From Eukaryota sp. TZLM1-RC (taxonomy: Eukaryota > Metamonada: BaSk clade): DNA of 64,000 nucleotides. The stretch is taken from positions 930,001 to 994,000 of the forward strand of contig JAUPSS010000006.1 in the NCBI GenBank assembly GCA_040285825.1, written 5' to 3'. A model generated the notes under the pieces. The model had not been told where the DNA came from and searched no databases. It saw only the letters and a program-made list of their open reading frames with translations. A program made the position numbers and the translations under genes. This document shows positions 31,361 through 43,100 of the stretch, piece by piece. Positions within the stretch are counted from its first letter, which is position 1. Each line of letters starts with the position of its first letter.

Positions 31361-32455
31361 ATGACCTCAACTGATGGTGTATTCAGATGCTTCGTTGAAA
31401 CTTATCCCCACTTAGTGACTCGCCTTCGCAATACTCACCACTCTCACGCTTCTACTAGCCATAACCCTTATCATCTTGAAGGAGATGTCTGGAGCCACAC
31501 CTGTGCAGTGTCAGTCCTCTCTTCTACTTTTTCCATTGATCCCACTGTCTTCCTCTCGTGTCTTCTCCATGACATAGCCAAGCCAATGGTGCGTGTAGAG
31601 AAGATGAATAATGGTAACACCCGGACTCATTTCAAAAATCATGATTTATTTGGAGTTGTACCAGCCTACATCATCACAAAGCTCCTTCCCGCAGAATTTG
31701 GTTCAATCAATCCTCTAACAGTGGCTAAATTAGTTGGTCTACATATGAAGGTGATCGATCTTACACAAAGCTTAATGGATCAAGAACCTAATTTTCCAAT
31801 GATTTCTGCAATGTCACGTCTACTCGCCGGAAGTCCATTGACTTTTGTTGACCAACTTCTTCAAGTTTCAGCTGCAGATATTGCAGGTAGGTTTGGTTTG
31901 GTTCCAGTAAAGAGAAGACTCTTAGCACCAGGAAGTGCTTTGTCTTGTGCAACTGATTTGTATGGTCATTGGATATCCCAGCCGTTCAACATTCCCCTTA
32001 CGTGCAGACCGAGGCCGAAATCTTATTTATTATTAATTTTTGGGTATTTAAATCAACGAGAAGATTTAATTCAATTAATAAATAGCAAGGGTTTTGATTT
32101 AGTTAATGATCCACCAAACAATTTAGCTGGTATTGGTAATATTTTGAAAGAAGGTAAAAAGGTAGCAGTTTGGGTTAAGCATAATGTTATAGATTACCAA
32201 AAGTATACAACAATTGGAAGGAATTATCATAGCTTTATAGAAGGAATTGGAGTTTTTCCAAATAATAATTTTGAAGAAATTCTCTCCTGCACATTAGAAC
32301 ATTTTCTCAACAAAGACTTTTTTGAAAAGTATCCAACTGTTCCAATTATTACTTTGAATTATTTTGATAGAGTTAGTTTCACAGTGGGCATAGGTGAGTA
32401 TGAGACAAAAAGCAGAGGTGGTGTCAAGGACGAATTTCTCGCTGATGTTTGCTGA
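31361..32455 (+). CDS. HD-domain metal-dependent phosphohydrolase-like protein
   Basis: A 364-aa protein from the first ATG. The HD fold is marked by YHLEGDVWSHT (His38, His46), LLHDIAKP (His70-Asp71), TRTHFKNHDLFG (His90, His94) and a later VSAADIAGR that could supply the distal Asp. This H...HD...D set binds two metals and hydrolyses phosphoesters. The EGDVW-HT variant is like the HD domain attached to bacterial CCA-adding enzymes, but no nucleotidyltransferase part exists here. The C-terminal half (about 215-364: SYLLLIFGYLNQREDLIQLI, SFIEGIGVFPNN) is not recognised. The substrate is unknown. The promoter lies within about 60 bp of the retrotransposon dimer, so that insertion may affect it. 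A possible polyadenylation signal AATAAA follows the stop by about 10 bp. Confidence 0.75.
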   Translation: MTSTDGVFRCFVETYPHLVTRLRNTHHSHASTSHNPYHLEGDVWSHTCAVSVLSSTFSIDPTVFLSCLLHDIAKPMVRVEKMNNGNTRTHFKNHDLFGVVPAYIITKLLPAEFGSINPLTVAKLVGLHMKVIDLTQSLMDQEPNFPMISAMSRLLAGSPLTFVDQLLQVSAADIAGRFGLVPVKRRLLAPGSALSCATDLYGHWISQPFNIPLTCRPRPKSYLLLIFGYLNQREDLIQLINSKGFDLVNDPPNNLAGIGNILKEGKKVAVWVKHNVIDYQKYTTIGRNYHSFIEGIGVFPNNNFEEILSCTLEHFLNKDFFEKYPTVPIITLNYFDRVSFTVGIGEYETKSRGGVKDEFLADVC

Positions 32456-32737
32456 GTTTAATCAATAAATTGGATTATTTCTCTATCAATCACTATTATT
32501 TGCAATTTACTTGAATTTTGTCTATCCTTATTGATTGTGAGTATGAAGAAATTCAATTGGAAGTCTGTCGTTTTCATCTGAAAGAATTAACTGCTTAATC
32601 AATGAATAGAAAAATCAAAAGATTAATAAATCTCTGTTTTGAATGTGCTTACGTCGGAAAAACTAACTTGCTTTAACATATACTTTTCAACTATTGTTTT
32701 CTTCTTAACATGTTGTGTATTAATTTTTGTTAAATTT
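32456..32737. other. 3' flank of the HD gene, nothing recognised
   Basis: AT-rich spacer. It carries TSD copy TGTTAAATTT at 32728-32737. Confidence 0.35.
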
Positions 32738-33416
32738 TTTCGTATTTATTGAATTTGCACACTTAATTAAAGTAACTCATAACTAATGGGACGAAAAATC
32801 ATTGAACCAAGATTTCCTCTACAAAATCTTGATTTGCTTGCTGTCTAGCTAAAGCTTCTCTAATTCGATTGAAAAACCGCGGTAATCTATTAATAATGGC
32901 AAATTGAATCCGTGAACGCCATAAAAAAATATCAAATCTTTTCATTGTTTTTTCTTTCACCATTTTTTGGAAGTCATCCAAAAAAGTTTCTGCTTCAACT
33001 GATAATCTTCCATTTATCGAAAATGGAAAAGCAATAAAAACCAGCTGTGTATTTCTATCGATATTTGCATCTTCAATTTCTTTATCATATTTTCTATGTT
33101 TTTCTTTTGCTTTAAAATCCAGAGCAGCCACAGGATTAAGTTTTCTTCTGTGAACCAAAGTATCATTTGCAACATTACATGAGACAAAGTCAACAATAGC
33201 TTCAGAATTATCAATCCAATCACAGTATACATCACCTCTATCATCAGAACCAAAATTATTCAGAGAAAGTGTTTCCTTCAACAGGGGCTCTTTGATACAC
33301 GATATCCTTGCAGTTTGTGCCATATTGAAAACAGCGTCTCTAACAGCATCATGTAATGAAGAACGATGAGTTATCAATTTCGAACAGTTCGGAGCATGAC
33401 GCAAAGTGAGTTGAAG
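32738..33416 (-). mobile_element. Family A RLE retrotransposon, 5' truncated (A4)
   Basis: 10-bp TSD TGTTAAATTT at 32728-32737 and 33417-33426. The minus-strand frame from the knuckle (LTLRHAPNCSKLITHRSSLH) through the RLE (DDRGDVYCDWIDN, KEKHRKYDKE) to DFVEEILVQ-stop is fully open and close to A1 and A3. It reads on upstream into non-element DNA (up to 33599), so the long ORF there is a chance fusion. Confidence 0.9.
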
Positions 33417-33604
33417 TGTTAAATTTGGAGAATTATTTAAGAAATTTTTGTAAAGTATTTTGTTGAAACACTGAAAATTTGTTTTCATACTGTTTAAGAA
33501 CGTCTTATAGTTTTCATCAACTATTTCAACAACAAATGTTAAAATGTCATTTTTCAAAAGTGAAATTTTGAAGGTTTGTTTATTTTTAAACGCAAGCAAA
33601 ACAA

Positions 33605-34460
33605 CTAAACAAAAAACTAAAACTCCATACCCTCAATACACGCATCTACATCATCATACCTCTTCAATGCGCGATTCTCATACTCTATTCCTAATAGCAA
33701 CAGTGATATGGTTATCATTTCGAGAACTGCTTCAGTAATACTAAAAACAATTCCATTGTGCCAGAAATTGAAGTTCAATTCTTTTCCTGCTCTTTCTTTT
33801 ATAAAACTTCTGAAACATTCGAGAAATTTAATTTCAGATAATCCAATGTTACCAAAAAGAGAAACAGTAAATGGAACCAACTGATACTTGACATGCTCAA
33901 CACGTTTTAGCTGAGATAAGGGTTCATTGTACTTTTTGATTTTGCTCTTTTCAGCAAAGCAAAGTGGAGTTTCATCTCTTTTAGCAAAATCAATTGCTGA
34001 GTCTTTACAAACATCAACAGTGACAACATCAACAACTTTAATAACACCATCAGACCCAGGGGTAATTAAATCAGCACGGCGTTTCCCAAAAGTATTTTCA
34101 TCTTCATTTTCAGATGACAACCTTCGCACAAGTGGTTCAACAAAAGCTTCAATGTGATGGCTTTTGCACATAGCGTATAGTTGGTCTCTAACAGCAACAT
34201 GAACAACTCAGCGATATGTATTATTAAATTTGCAATTAAATAAATGATTCAGATTAATGAGCTGACCGCAACGACAAATCAAATCATTTGGCACACTGCA
34301 TTGCCACAGAAAACACCTCATCCTTAGGGCAGTTGTCCTTTGATGATCATTTAATAATAGACCATAGACATTTGGAATCTGGGAAATAAAACAATATTGA
34401 ATTTTGTAAAATGTATTTCGCATTACTGATAATGAATTTACAAGACCCAAATTTTCCATT
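33605..34460 (-). mobile_element. Family D RLE retrotransposon 3' part (D1)
   Basis: ORFs at 34208-34459 and 33617-34171 encode the pre-knuckle (IPNVYGLLLNDHQRTTALRM), knuckle (CRCGQLINLNHLFNC), RLE (KRRADLITPGSDGVIKVVDV, KSKIKKYNEP) and the family D tail ending DACIEGMEF-stop. A stop after NNTYR (near 34207) and a changed frame separate them. The RLE catalytic set R-x-D...D...K-x-x-KY is intact. Copies D2, D3 and D4 share the tail. Confidence 0.85.
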
Positions 34461-34914
34461 CAATATTCTTATACATTTGAATGGCACCAAAAGCATGTCT
34501 ACAACAGCTCTGACACGAATAATACTTGTCTCAGCATGGTTATCATTACCAAAGCATAAATAAGTGTAGTATCAGTCCCTACATCAATTTCATTTTAAAG
34601 CATTAAGCATTGTGCAATTGATTTTTGATCTCAAAAACCAATAATTCCATAGATAATACTACACACAATATCACAAAAAGTACAATTTGCGATCCAAACA
34701 ACACAACTTGTAAATTTAATGATAACAATAATCTTTTAATTTAGCTAATTCAGCAATGTATACATAAGCTAAATGTACCTAATCCACAAAATTTCATTTT
34801 TTTTGTCAAAATTGTAATGTGGGGTATCAAATTTAATAAAATAATACATTATTTCTAAAATACATTGATGTAAAATTTATACAAAAAACACAAAGAAAAT
34901 ACTATACAATTTTA
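34461..34914. other. Intergenic stretch, nothing recognised
   Basis: AT-rich sequence between D1 and the 3' end of the 7-TM gene. Confidence 0.35.
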
Positions 34915-35811
34915 TTAAGCATGTGCTAACAGCAAGTCCTCCTTAACAAAATTTCTGCCCAATTGTTTGGAAGAATTGCCAATTAAGAACAACACAACCA
35001 ACCAGGGAAGAATTTCGAATAAATTAGACCAAATTAAAAAGACAATGAAATAATAATGTTGTCTCTCTGGGGTCTTGATCCAAGAATCCAATTGAGATTG
35101 AAATACATTTACCCTAATGAACAACAAAATTGACCAAATAGATCGAATCAACTGCAGAATTCCTAGAGTGTACAGAATTAACTTGAAATGAAAAATTCTT
35201 TTTTTCAAAGCTAAAGGTATCGATAATTGTGAGAGACCATTGAATACCCTGAATCCAGTGGTAGAAATGGTTATGAAAAGCAAAGTGAAGCAGATAATAT
35301 TAAAGCCATCAATTACTTTCAAAGCAAAGCTTTCCCCTCTTCTCAAAGCTAGATCGGCGGAATATACAGAAATCAGAATAGTGGCAAGGAGAGTAAAAGC
35401 TGATATTGGTAGTATAGATCGAGTTGGGTTGACAGAAATAAAGTTGAAGGCGTTTAAAAGAAACAGAACAAAAAGAACTAGCAAGAGGTACTGTAGTACC
35501 AATGGAAGCTCATTGCACACCAAGAAGATACGGAGGTAATCAGGAGGAACTAAGGAGGGGTCTGATATGCGGACAATAAGAGGAAAAGACCTGGCTAGCA
35601 TGAAGAGAAGTCCGCAAGAGACGAATAACACTTTGAGAGATTGAATTGTGTGCTTGAAGACTAATACTAGGCGAGTGATCTTTATCAAAGTAAAGATAGC
35701 AGCTAAAACATACTCGATGAAAACAACCCAGAGAATCCATATATGATGAGCTTCAGGGAAGAAACGTATTGAAGTACATTCTGCCTCAAGAAGAATGGAA
35801 CCATTCTCCAT
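34915..35811 (-). CDS. Seven-transmembrane protein, TOM1/TOM3/GPR137-like
   Basis: A 298-aa protein with seven hydrophobic segments at roughly 23-45, 56-76, 100-122, 130-150, 165-187, 205-228 and 252-278. The N-terminus is short and carries no cleavable signal. TM3 begins CNELPLVLQYLLLVLFVLF, close in pattern to the C-x-LP-x-LQ-x-x-x-x-LF signature of the THH1/TOM1/TOM3 and GPR137 families, which act at vacuolar/lysosomal membranes. Short loops and a short basic-acidic tail (FVKEDLLLAHA) also fit. The family assignment is inference from layout and that motif; a divergent GPCR-like protein is the alternative. No introns. It sits tail to tail with the D1 remnant and head to head with the giant RCC1 gene about 1.3 kb away. 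Confidence 0.65.
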   Translation of the reverse strand: MENGSILLEAECTSIRFFPEAHHIWILWVVFIEYVLAAIFTLIKITRLVLVFKHTIQSLKVLFVSCGLLFMLARSFPLIVRISDPSLVPPDYLRIFLVCNELPLVLQYLLLVLFVLFLLNAFNFISVNPTRSILPISAFTLLATILISVYSADLALRRGESFALKVIDGFNIICFTLLFITISTTGFRVFNGLSQLSIPLALKKRIFHFKLILYTLGILQLIRSIWSILLFIRVNVFQSQLDSWIKTPERQHYYFIVFLIWSNLFEILPWLVVLFLIGNSSKQLGRNFVKEDLLLAHA

Positions 35812-35949
35812 AAGACGTGATAAGCAATGTTAGAAGTGTTTCTAAATCAATGGATTAAAGTGTGGTAATGACTGAATTGTCTAAAGATGAATGAAATCTT
35901 TTGTTTGGCAGGATCTTTATATGTATATCTTCTGTATGAACGAAATGCG
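35812..35949. other. 5' flank of the 7-TM gene
   Basis: Short AT-rich region that should include the promoter of the minus-strand gene. No motif is recognised. Confidence 0.3.
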
Positions 35950-36010
35950 TGAATAGGGTTAGTAATAGTGATGCTTGTATGGAGGATATTGAATACTAGA
36001 TAGATTAATA
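35950..36010 (+). mobile_element. Family D retrotransposon, about 60-bp 3' stub (D4)
   Basis: GTTAGTAATAGTGATGCTTG and the following TGGAGGATATTGAATACTAG match the last codons of D2 (59838-59876: SNSDACLEDIEF-stop) and its start of 3' UTR. It is an extreme 5' truncation. Confidence 0.75.
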
Positions 36011-37137
36011 ATAATTATTTTATTCAATATTTCAAGGTTGCATTCTTCAAGCCAATACATCAAATACTGATGCGCAATAAAAAATAATATACAGAAAGAA
36101 TCGTGTATTTTCCTTGCTTCTATCACTAAATAATAGAAAAATGTCAAATACACAAAATAGATTCCTCATATTCAATAGATCTGCAATCAACATTATACAA
36201 ACAATAGGTTATTGACGTTATTCAAGAGCTGACCGATAATAGATAAACACTAGAATTTTTTTTTTCAGAAATCCCTTATAAATGAAATATATCAAAATTT
36301 CAATTTGATGAACCCTCATTTACATGTTGTGTTCGTTCATTTTTCGTTTTTTACCTATGATTGGTTTTTTCTCAATCAATTCCTGTATCTTGAAAATCGA
36401 AACAGTTAATCTTTTCACCTTCAGAAACAACACCCAAAAATCAAAGTGATTCAGGAATGAATTTTCTCTATTCATGGAATGCATAAACAAATATTTTACT
36501 GCAAACAAACCCCATATAAAAAATCTAAATAATTAATAAATAAAGAAAAAAATGACATATGGTGTTTCGGACATGATAATATTCATAGTCAGTATGTAGT
36601 AGTATTAATTAAAAATTTCTGGATTTTGCTAAGAAAATGATTATCATTAGAACTTATTAGACAGACGTTTTGTGATCCATACATCAAATGATCAACTCAA
36701 ATATTTATATTGGCAATTGAAACCTACTCATCGAACCATCCACTCATCCATACATATCTCATCAGATATGAATTGCATTTCTTATAGCTGGATGGATCAC
36801 GGATTAATCTCAGTCATACAAAGAAAACCCGATTCTGTTGTGTTGTATGTTCAACATAATTTTGATGTCATTGAAACACAGTTTAAATATCAACAAAAAA
36901 ACCGATAATTTATAAAAGAAATTACTCAAGAAAGAACAGCAACATTTGCATTTGAACAACTGTATAAAGTTCATTATTATATTTATGTATAATAATTCAG
37001 TAATTTTGTCCATCATTCAGTTCAAAAAAATCCGTAAGAACAGCAAATCCATTCATAATTGGATTCTACCCATCGAACGTATTGGGATCATGGTTACATA
37101 TCAATATTGTTGCTGTTGATTTCACAGATTAAGAATC
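36011..37137. other. 5' flank of the giant RCC1 gene
   Basis: About 1.1 kb of AT-rich DNA. Short ORFs (36672-36908, 36810-37016) overlap each other on opposite strands and have no recognisable motif. It likely holds promoter sequence of the downstream gene. No repeats or transposon ends were recognised. Confidence 0.35.
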
Positions 37138-40100
37138 ATGATCTTCTTTTTTCTCTCACTGTTTCACAGTGTTCCTGGTGCTGTAAACAGTTTGATGAAC
37201 TTTACTGTAGCTATCGTGGCTACTTTGTTGATTCTTTCCTGTTTTGGCAATCATGTTCAATTGAATACTTCCATGATAGATCTCGACGAGTCTTTTTTGT
37301 GGTCGAACCCGGAGATCTGGTCACCAATGCCTCCTTCCAATTTCTCAGACGTCCTTGTCGAGGGAGAATCAGCCTCCGTCGTTTTGGTTCTAAATCATAA
37401 CATAACAGTCCAATCTCTTCAACTGTCCCACATTACTCTAGTTCTCGATGCAGTGTCGCTGATCATCACCAACGTTTCCGTCTTCGATAATGTCATTCTT
37501 GAATCCACCACTTATCCCCTCTCCACCATTTGTACCCAGAATTTACGTGTCCTTGGAAACTTCGATGTTGTTGGTCTTCAGCTATTGGTCACTGACTTTG
37601 CGCATCTGCTTCATGGGGACCTGTATCTCAACAACTCGCAAATCATCCTCAAAGAGACTGCTGTTCTATCCGTTGATGAAAATGTCGGCTCTGACCACAA
37701 GCTTATGGCCTGGGGAGATGGAAGCAGTGGTAGAACCGGAACAGGGGATTTAAACAATCCTCATCCAATATTACCAGTTCTCACAAATGAAGAGTTTATT
37801 GATGTTTCTGCCGGCTTTAGTCACTCTTTGGGCCTTCGGGCTGATGGTAAAGTGTTTGGTTGGGGCTCAAACACAGCAAATCGTCTTGTTTCTGGTTCAT
37901 CAGAAATTCATTCCCCCACAATCATTGATTCTTTGGATAGTATTGTTCAAATAGCAGCAGGTAATCAATTCAGTCTGGCAAGAGATTCCAGTGGTAATGT
38001 TTATTCTTGGGGCTTGGGCAGTTTCGGTAGACTTGGTCACGGTGACACCAGTGATCAGACCACACCTAAGCGGGTCAATTTAATATCACCAGCTGTGGAT
38101 ATATCTGCTGGTTCAATTGATGCTTTGGCCGTTTTGAATAATGGACAGGTTCAAGCTTGGGGAAGAAATAACGAGGGACAGCTTGGTGATGGAACGAAAA
38201 CTCAACGTAACACACCTATTCTACTCCCAGTTTCTTCGATTCGAAAAGGTAAGGCTTGCAACAGAAATTCCCATTTTATTACTTTTGATGACCATCTTCT
38301 CAGTACAGGACGGAACGTTGAAGGTCAGTTATGTACTGGAGATCCCTTTGAAAGAACAATCCCAACTTATATTCATAATTACGCAAGTTTTTCTGTAGTT
38401 CAAGTTGAGTGCACTGGCTTTTTTTCCATTTTCCTTACATCTAATGGTGATGTTTATAGTTGTGGTCATGTTCTTGGTCGTCGTGGTACCATTCCTCCCC
38501 ACACACCTGGTAAAGTTGATGGCTTGCCCAAAGTGAGCAGAATTTTTGCACTTTCAAATCAACCAATGGCTTTGCTAACGAGTGGAATACTTGTTCAATG
38601 GGATGATTACCAGCATCCTGTGCCTGTCAATGCTGTCAGTGGTCTTACATTAGGAAATATCATTTGTGGCCAGTCGTTTTGTTTTGCTGAAAACTATCAC
38701 AATTTCCCAAGAGTTTCTGGATGTCAAAATTCTTCAATTGAGGTCTTTGGAACAATTCAAAGTACTTCGATTGTTCCGCTATCCTTTGATGTACCCGTAA
38801 TAATCCATTCATCTGGGTCTTCATTGTCCAACAATTCCACTATTCGTTTTGATCAACATATAGGGGTTTATGGAGAAGTCATTTCTCGTGACTCTTCTTT
38901 TCATATTTCGTCAGTATTTGAGTTGCTTGGAGGATTTATATCCTCAGATGACTTGGCAATCACTCCATGGGGGGTTCTTTCTGGTTTTGGTATCATTGAA
39001 TCTAGCATTGATAACTTTGGTGTTATTGAAGTATCAGATGATATAATATTTTCTAATGAATTGGTACTACAGCAGGATTCTGAACTGTTCTTTCTTAATT
39101 CTGATGCCAAGGTTACAGTTTCTTCAGCTTCATTTACTCTTCATCGAGATTCAACTGTGCGATCCAGCAGCCATTTGTCCTTCATAACAACACAAAATTT
39201 TACTTTACTTGGAAATACAATGTTTGAACAAGTCGAACTATCAATTTGCAAAAACGGCCACTTAATTCAAGGAGAGATGAATCTTATTGATTCCCAAATT
39301 ATTATTGAGGAAGTTGCAGTTGTTTCAACCAATCCAGAGTCCAAATATATCTACCAGCTCTTCTCATTTGGTCATGGTGATCGTGGGAAAACAGGAACTG
39401 GTGTAACTGATCAATGGCATGGTCTCCTTCCAGTGCATTCCATTGATCATTTCATCTCTGTTTCTGCTGGAAGACAAAGTACCCTGGCAGTCACTCGGAA
39501 TGGAGAAGTTTATGGTTGGGGACGGTCTGTAACTCTGGGTCATGGCAGCTCGGCTCAATTCGATACGCCAACAAAAGTCCCCAATTTGTCTGGTGTCGTT
39601 AAAGTTTCTCTATATGACAGCCACGCCCTTGCATTAGTCAAAAATGGGGATGTTTATTCATGGGGATTTAACACTGGTGGACGGCTTGGTCATGGTGAAA
39701 ATCTTGATGGTTCATATAATAATGAATTCTTTCCAAGAAGGATTACGGCTTTGTCTTCGGTGAAAGATATATCAACAGGTTCAATTCACAGTCTGGCCTT
39801 GATTCCACATGGATACGTCATGAGTTGGGGGGGTGATTCAAGTCGTCAACTTGGAAGGATTTCCACATCTGGAAGATCAATTCCTAATGCAGTTAACATT
39901 AATGCTGTGAAAAAAATCGTTGGATGTGCAGCTTCTTCCTTGTTTATAAATAACGAAGGCAGGCTATTTGCGACTGGTAATAATGATGATGGGCAACTCT
40001 GTATGGGACACAAAACCCAAATTAATGCTCCAACGTGTATTCTTAACTGTGAATCATATCAAGTCGTTGATGTAAGTTGTTCTCCTGATACCACTGTTTT

Positions 40101-43100
40101 TCTTACTGCTGATGGCAATGTTTTTTCTTGTGGTGGACTGCTTGGCAGATCTACAGACCAAGTTCCTGATCACAGTCCTGGTAAGGTGGAAGGCTTGCCA
40201 TTTGTCAAGAATGTTACTGCAGGAGATAATGTTGCTTATGCCTTGTCAGAGAAAGGAGTTTTGTATCAATGGACTTCAGGTACTTCTGCTGTTATTAGTC
40301 GTGATTCTCGTGGCCTTTCTATTAACAATGTCTATGCTGGTCACTCTTCTATATTTATTACTTTCAAACATGAAACTGTCATGTTTTTAGGAAGCAATTT
40401 GTCATCTTTAAATATTTTTGGAAGTTTTATTAGTGATGCAGAAGTTCAGTTTTCAATCCCTGTAAAGATTGCATCCACGGGATCCATGAAAATAGATAAT
40501 GATATTATTGTTCAATCTTCAATTGAAAATTTGGGAGAAATCAGAACAAACCAATCCATCATCATTCAATCTGGTGGTTTACATTCAGCTAATTATTTGG
40601 AATCACTTCAAATCTTAATTCACAAAGGGAGTTTTTTGAGTGGATCAGACATCATTAATTCATCAGTATTCAACGAAGGGACTTTGAAACTAGCTGGTGA
40701 GTTGAGTGTGATGGGTGATTTAGAACTAAGATCAGAATCACAGATTTCCAACACGGATGATGTCACTGGCACTTTTGCTCTCACTGTTGATGGACTCACA
40801 TCTTTTTTTAGAACAAGTTTAGTCTTTGACCCACAGCATTCTGTTACTGTTCATACTGCGAGTGCGCAAATTCTTGACCATGTAGACTGTAAAAGTGCAA
40901 CGTTATTGATTGGCAACACTTCATCACATTTAGAAGGTACTGTTAGTCTCACTGATTCTCGGTTAGTGATCGATGAGGACGCTGAATGCCTCATAAACGA
41001 CCATTATGATGTTGGCAACACACTTATGGCCTGGGGAGTTGCAAGACATGGAAAATCTGGAACAGGAACAACTAATACTCACCCAATTCGAGCAGTACGT
41101 AATAGTGAAGAGATCATTGAAGTTTTCGGGAGTTTTTATCATTCTGTTGGCCTCGGTACTAATGGAAGAGTTTTTGCATGGGGTTCAAATCAAGCAAATC
41201 GATTAGGAATTATTGGTTCATCACCAATATTAACCCCCACAATTGTTGATAATTTAGAACACATTGTACAAATTTCAGCTGGTGATCGATTCAGTCTAGC
41301 AAGAGATTCAAGTGGTTTCGTTTTCTCATGGGGAATGGGAAGCCGTGGTAGACTTGGTCATGGTAACGCAAATGATAATTCAGTTCCCACCATAATTGAA
41401 GGGCTGCATGATGTTGTTGACATCTCTGCAGGACTAGGTCATAGCTTGGCTCTCACTTTTTCTGGTGAAGTCTATGCATGGGGGCATAATTCTGGTCGTT
41501 TAGGAGATTTAAGTTTGAATGATAGACTATCTCCCGTCCTCATCAGTCTTTATCCCAAAACTCCCCATAAGGTGACTGCGTGCGGGGATCAATCTTTTGT
41601 TATAACTATTGACAATGAGCTATTCACTACAGGTATCAACACACACGGTGAACTCTGCCTTGGTGATTATATTTCCAGAAACACTTTCACACCCATTGCG
41701 GGGTTTACTACTTACAAGGTGGTCCAAGTTAGTTGTCAACGACGCTTCAGTGCTTTCTTAACAAACGAAGGCGAGGTGTATAGCTGTGGAGATGTGGAAA
41801 GAATTGGTCGCACAACAGCAGAAATTCCCCAACATGTTCCTGGAAGAGTTCCCGGGTTGTCTAATATTATGAAGATATCAGCTGGTGTTAATACTGTGCT
41901 AGCTCTGAACATTCATCATGAACTGTACAGTTGGAACCGTTTTATTGGTGCATCATTGGCTCGGGAAACTTTAAACCAGAAGATTGGAATGATTGCAACG
42001 GGTGAAGATACTACCTTTGTTTCGTATTGGTATGACAAACCAAAATTTGCACAAGACGATTCATCATCATTGGAAGTTTTTGGCAACATGAAGTTTGATC
42101 TCAAATCCACCATCAATTTTGATCTTGCTTTGTCAATTGGTTCTGATGGAAGAGTGTCCTCCATATCAAGTGGAATGTTATTCACAAAGTCAATACTAAT
42201 TGCCGGAATACTTACCATGGCGGAGAATCATGATATTTATTTTACCGATTCTGTTGCACTCAAAGGTGGTACTATTGAAGCCGATAATGTCTATTTAAAT
42301 TCTTCTGCTTCCTTTTCTGGTTATGGTAAAATTCATGCAACAGTTCATAATGAAGGAAGACTTGAACCTACAGGTGAATTGAGGTTCTTTAGTGATTTGC
42401 TCTTGGTTGAAAGCGCTGAATTAGTTTTCCGCAACAAAGAGCACAATGAAAACCAAATTAATCTAAATGGAACTGCTTTTCTCAATGGATCCCTTAGAAT
42501 TGATTTCCTACATCAAGATTTAATGGAAGGTGAATCATTTTCACTGTTAATCTTTGACCAGTCCATATCCTCCTTTGACAGAGTCTTTATAAGCTGTGCA
42601 ACTCTTTTTCAATTTTTTGATCAACCAAACTCCATTGATATTTTGGTAAGAAATGCTTCTGATGGTATTTCATATCGCAATTTCTTCATTGCACCAAATG
42701 GCACTAATGACGAATGTTGTGGTACAAAATCCTTCCCTTGCTTATCAGTTGGTAAAGTATTAGAGCGAATGGGAACTAAAGGAGTTATTAATTTGATTGA
42801 AGGGGCTTACAATGAAACGCATTTTGATTACACTTTCAATAATGTAGATTTGACATTTGAGGGAAATTTTACTTCCAATGTCCCTTCAGTTTCGATTTCA
42901 AGTTCATTAGTGCTATCTAATTCGAAAATACAATTGAGAAACATTGCATTGATATTAAATGACACGATTGTTGTAAGAGATTCAGATTTGATTATTGATG
43001 ATTTAGTCATTTTTACTCCGTCAAGTTCTTCCCTTTTTGATAGTGATGGCTCCAGAATTAAAATTTCAAATGTGGACTTTTCCTCTGATTTTACAGAAAT

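Noticed and set aside
33427-33599. N-terminal extension of A4's ORF as a novel gene
   Set aside because: The TSD at 33417-33426 marks the insertion edge; the upstream open frame is a chance continuation into target DNA.
37705-42000. RCC1 blocks as a Ran guanine-nucleotide exchange factor
   Set aside because: They are in a secreted, glycosylation-rich context with a TM anchor, unlike nuclear RCC1.
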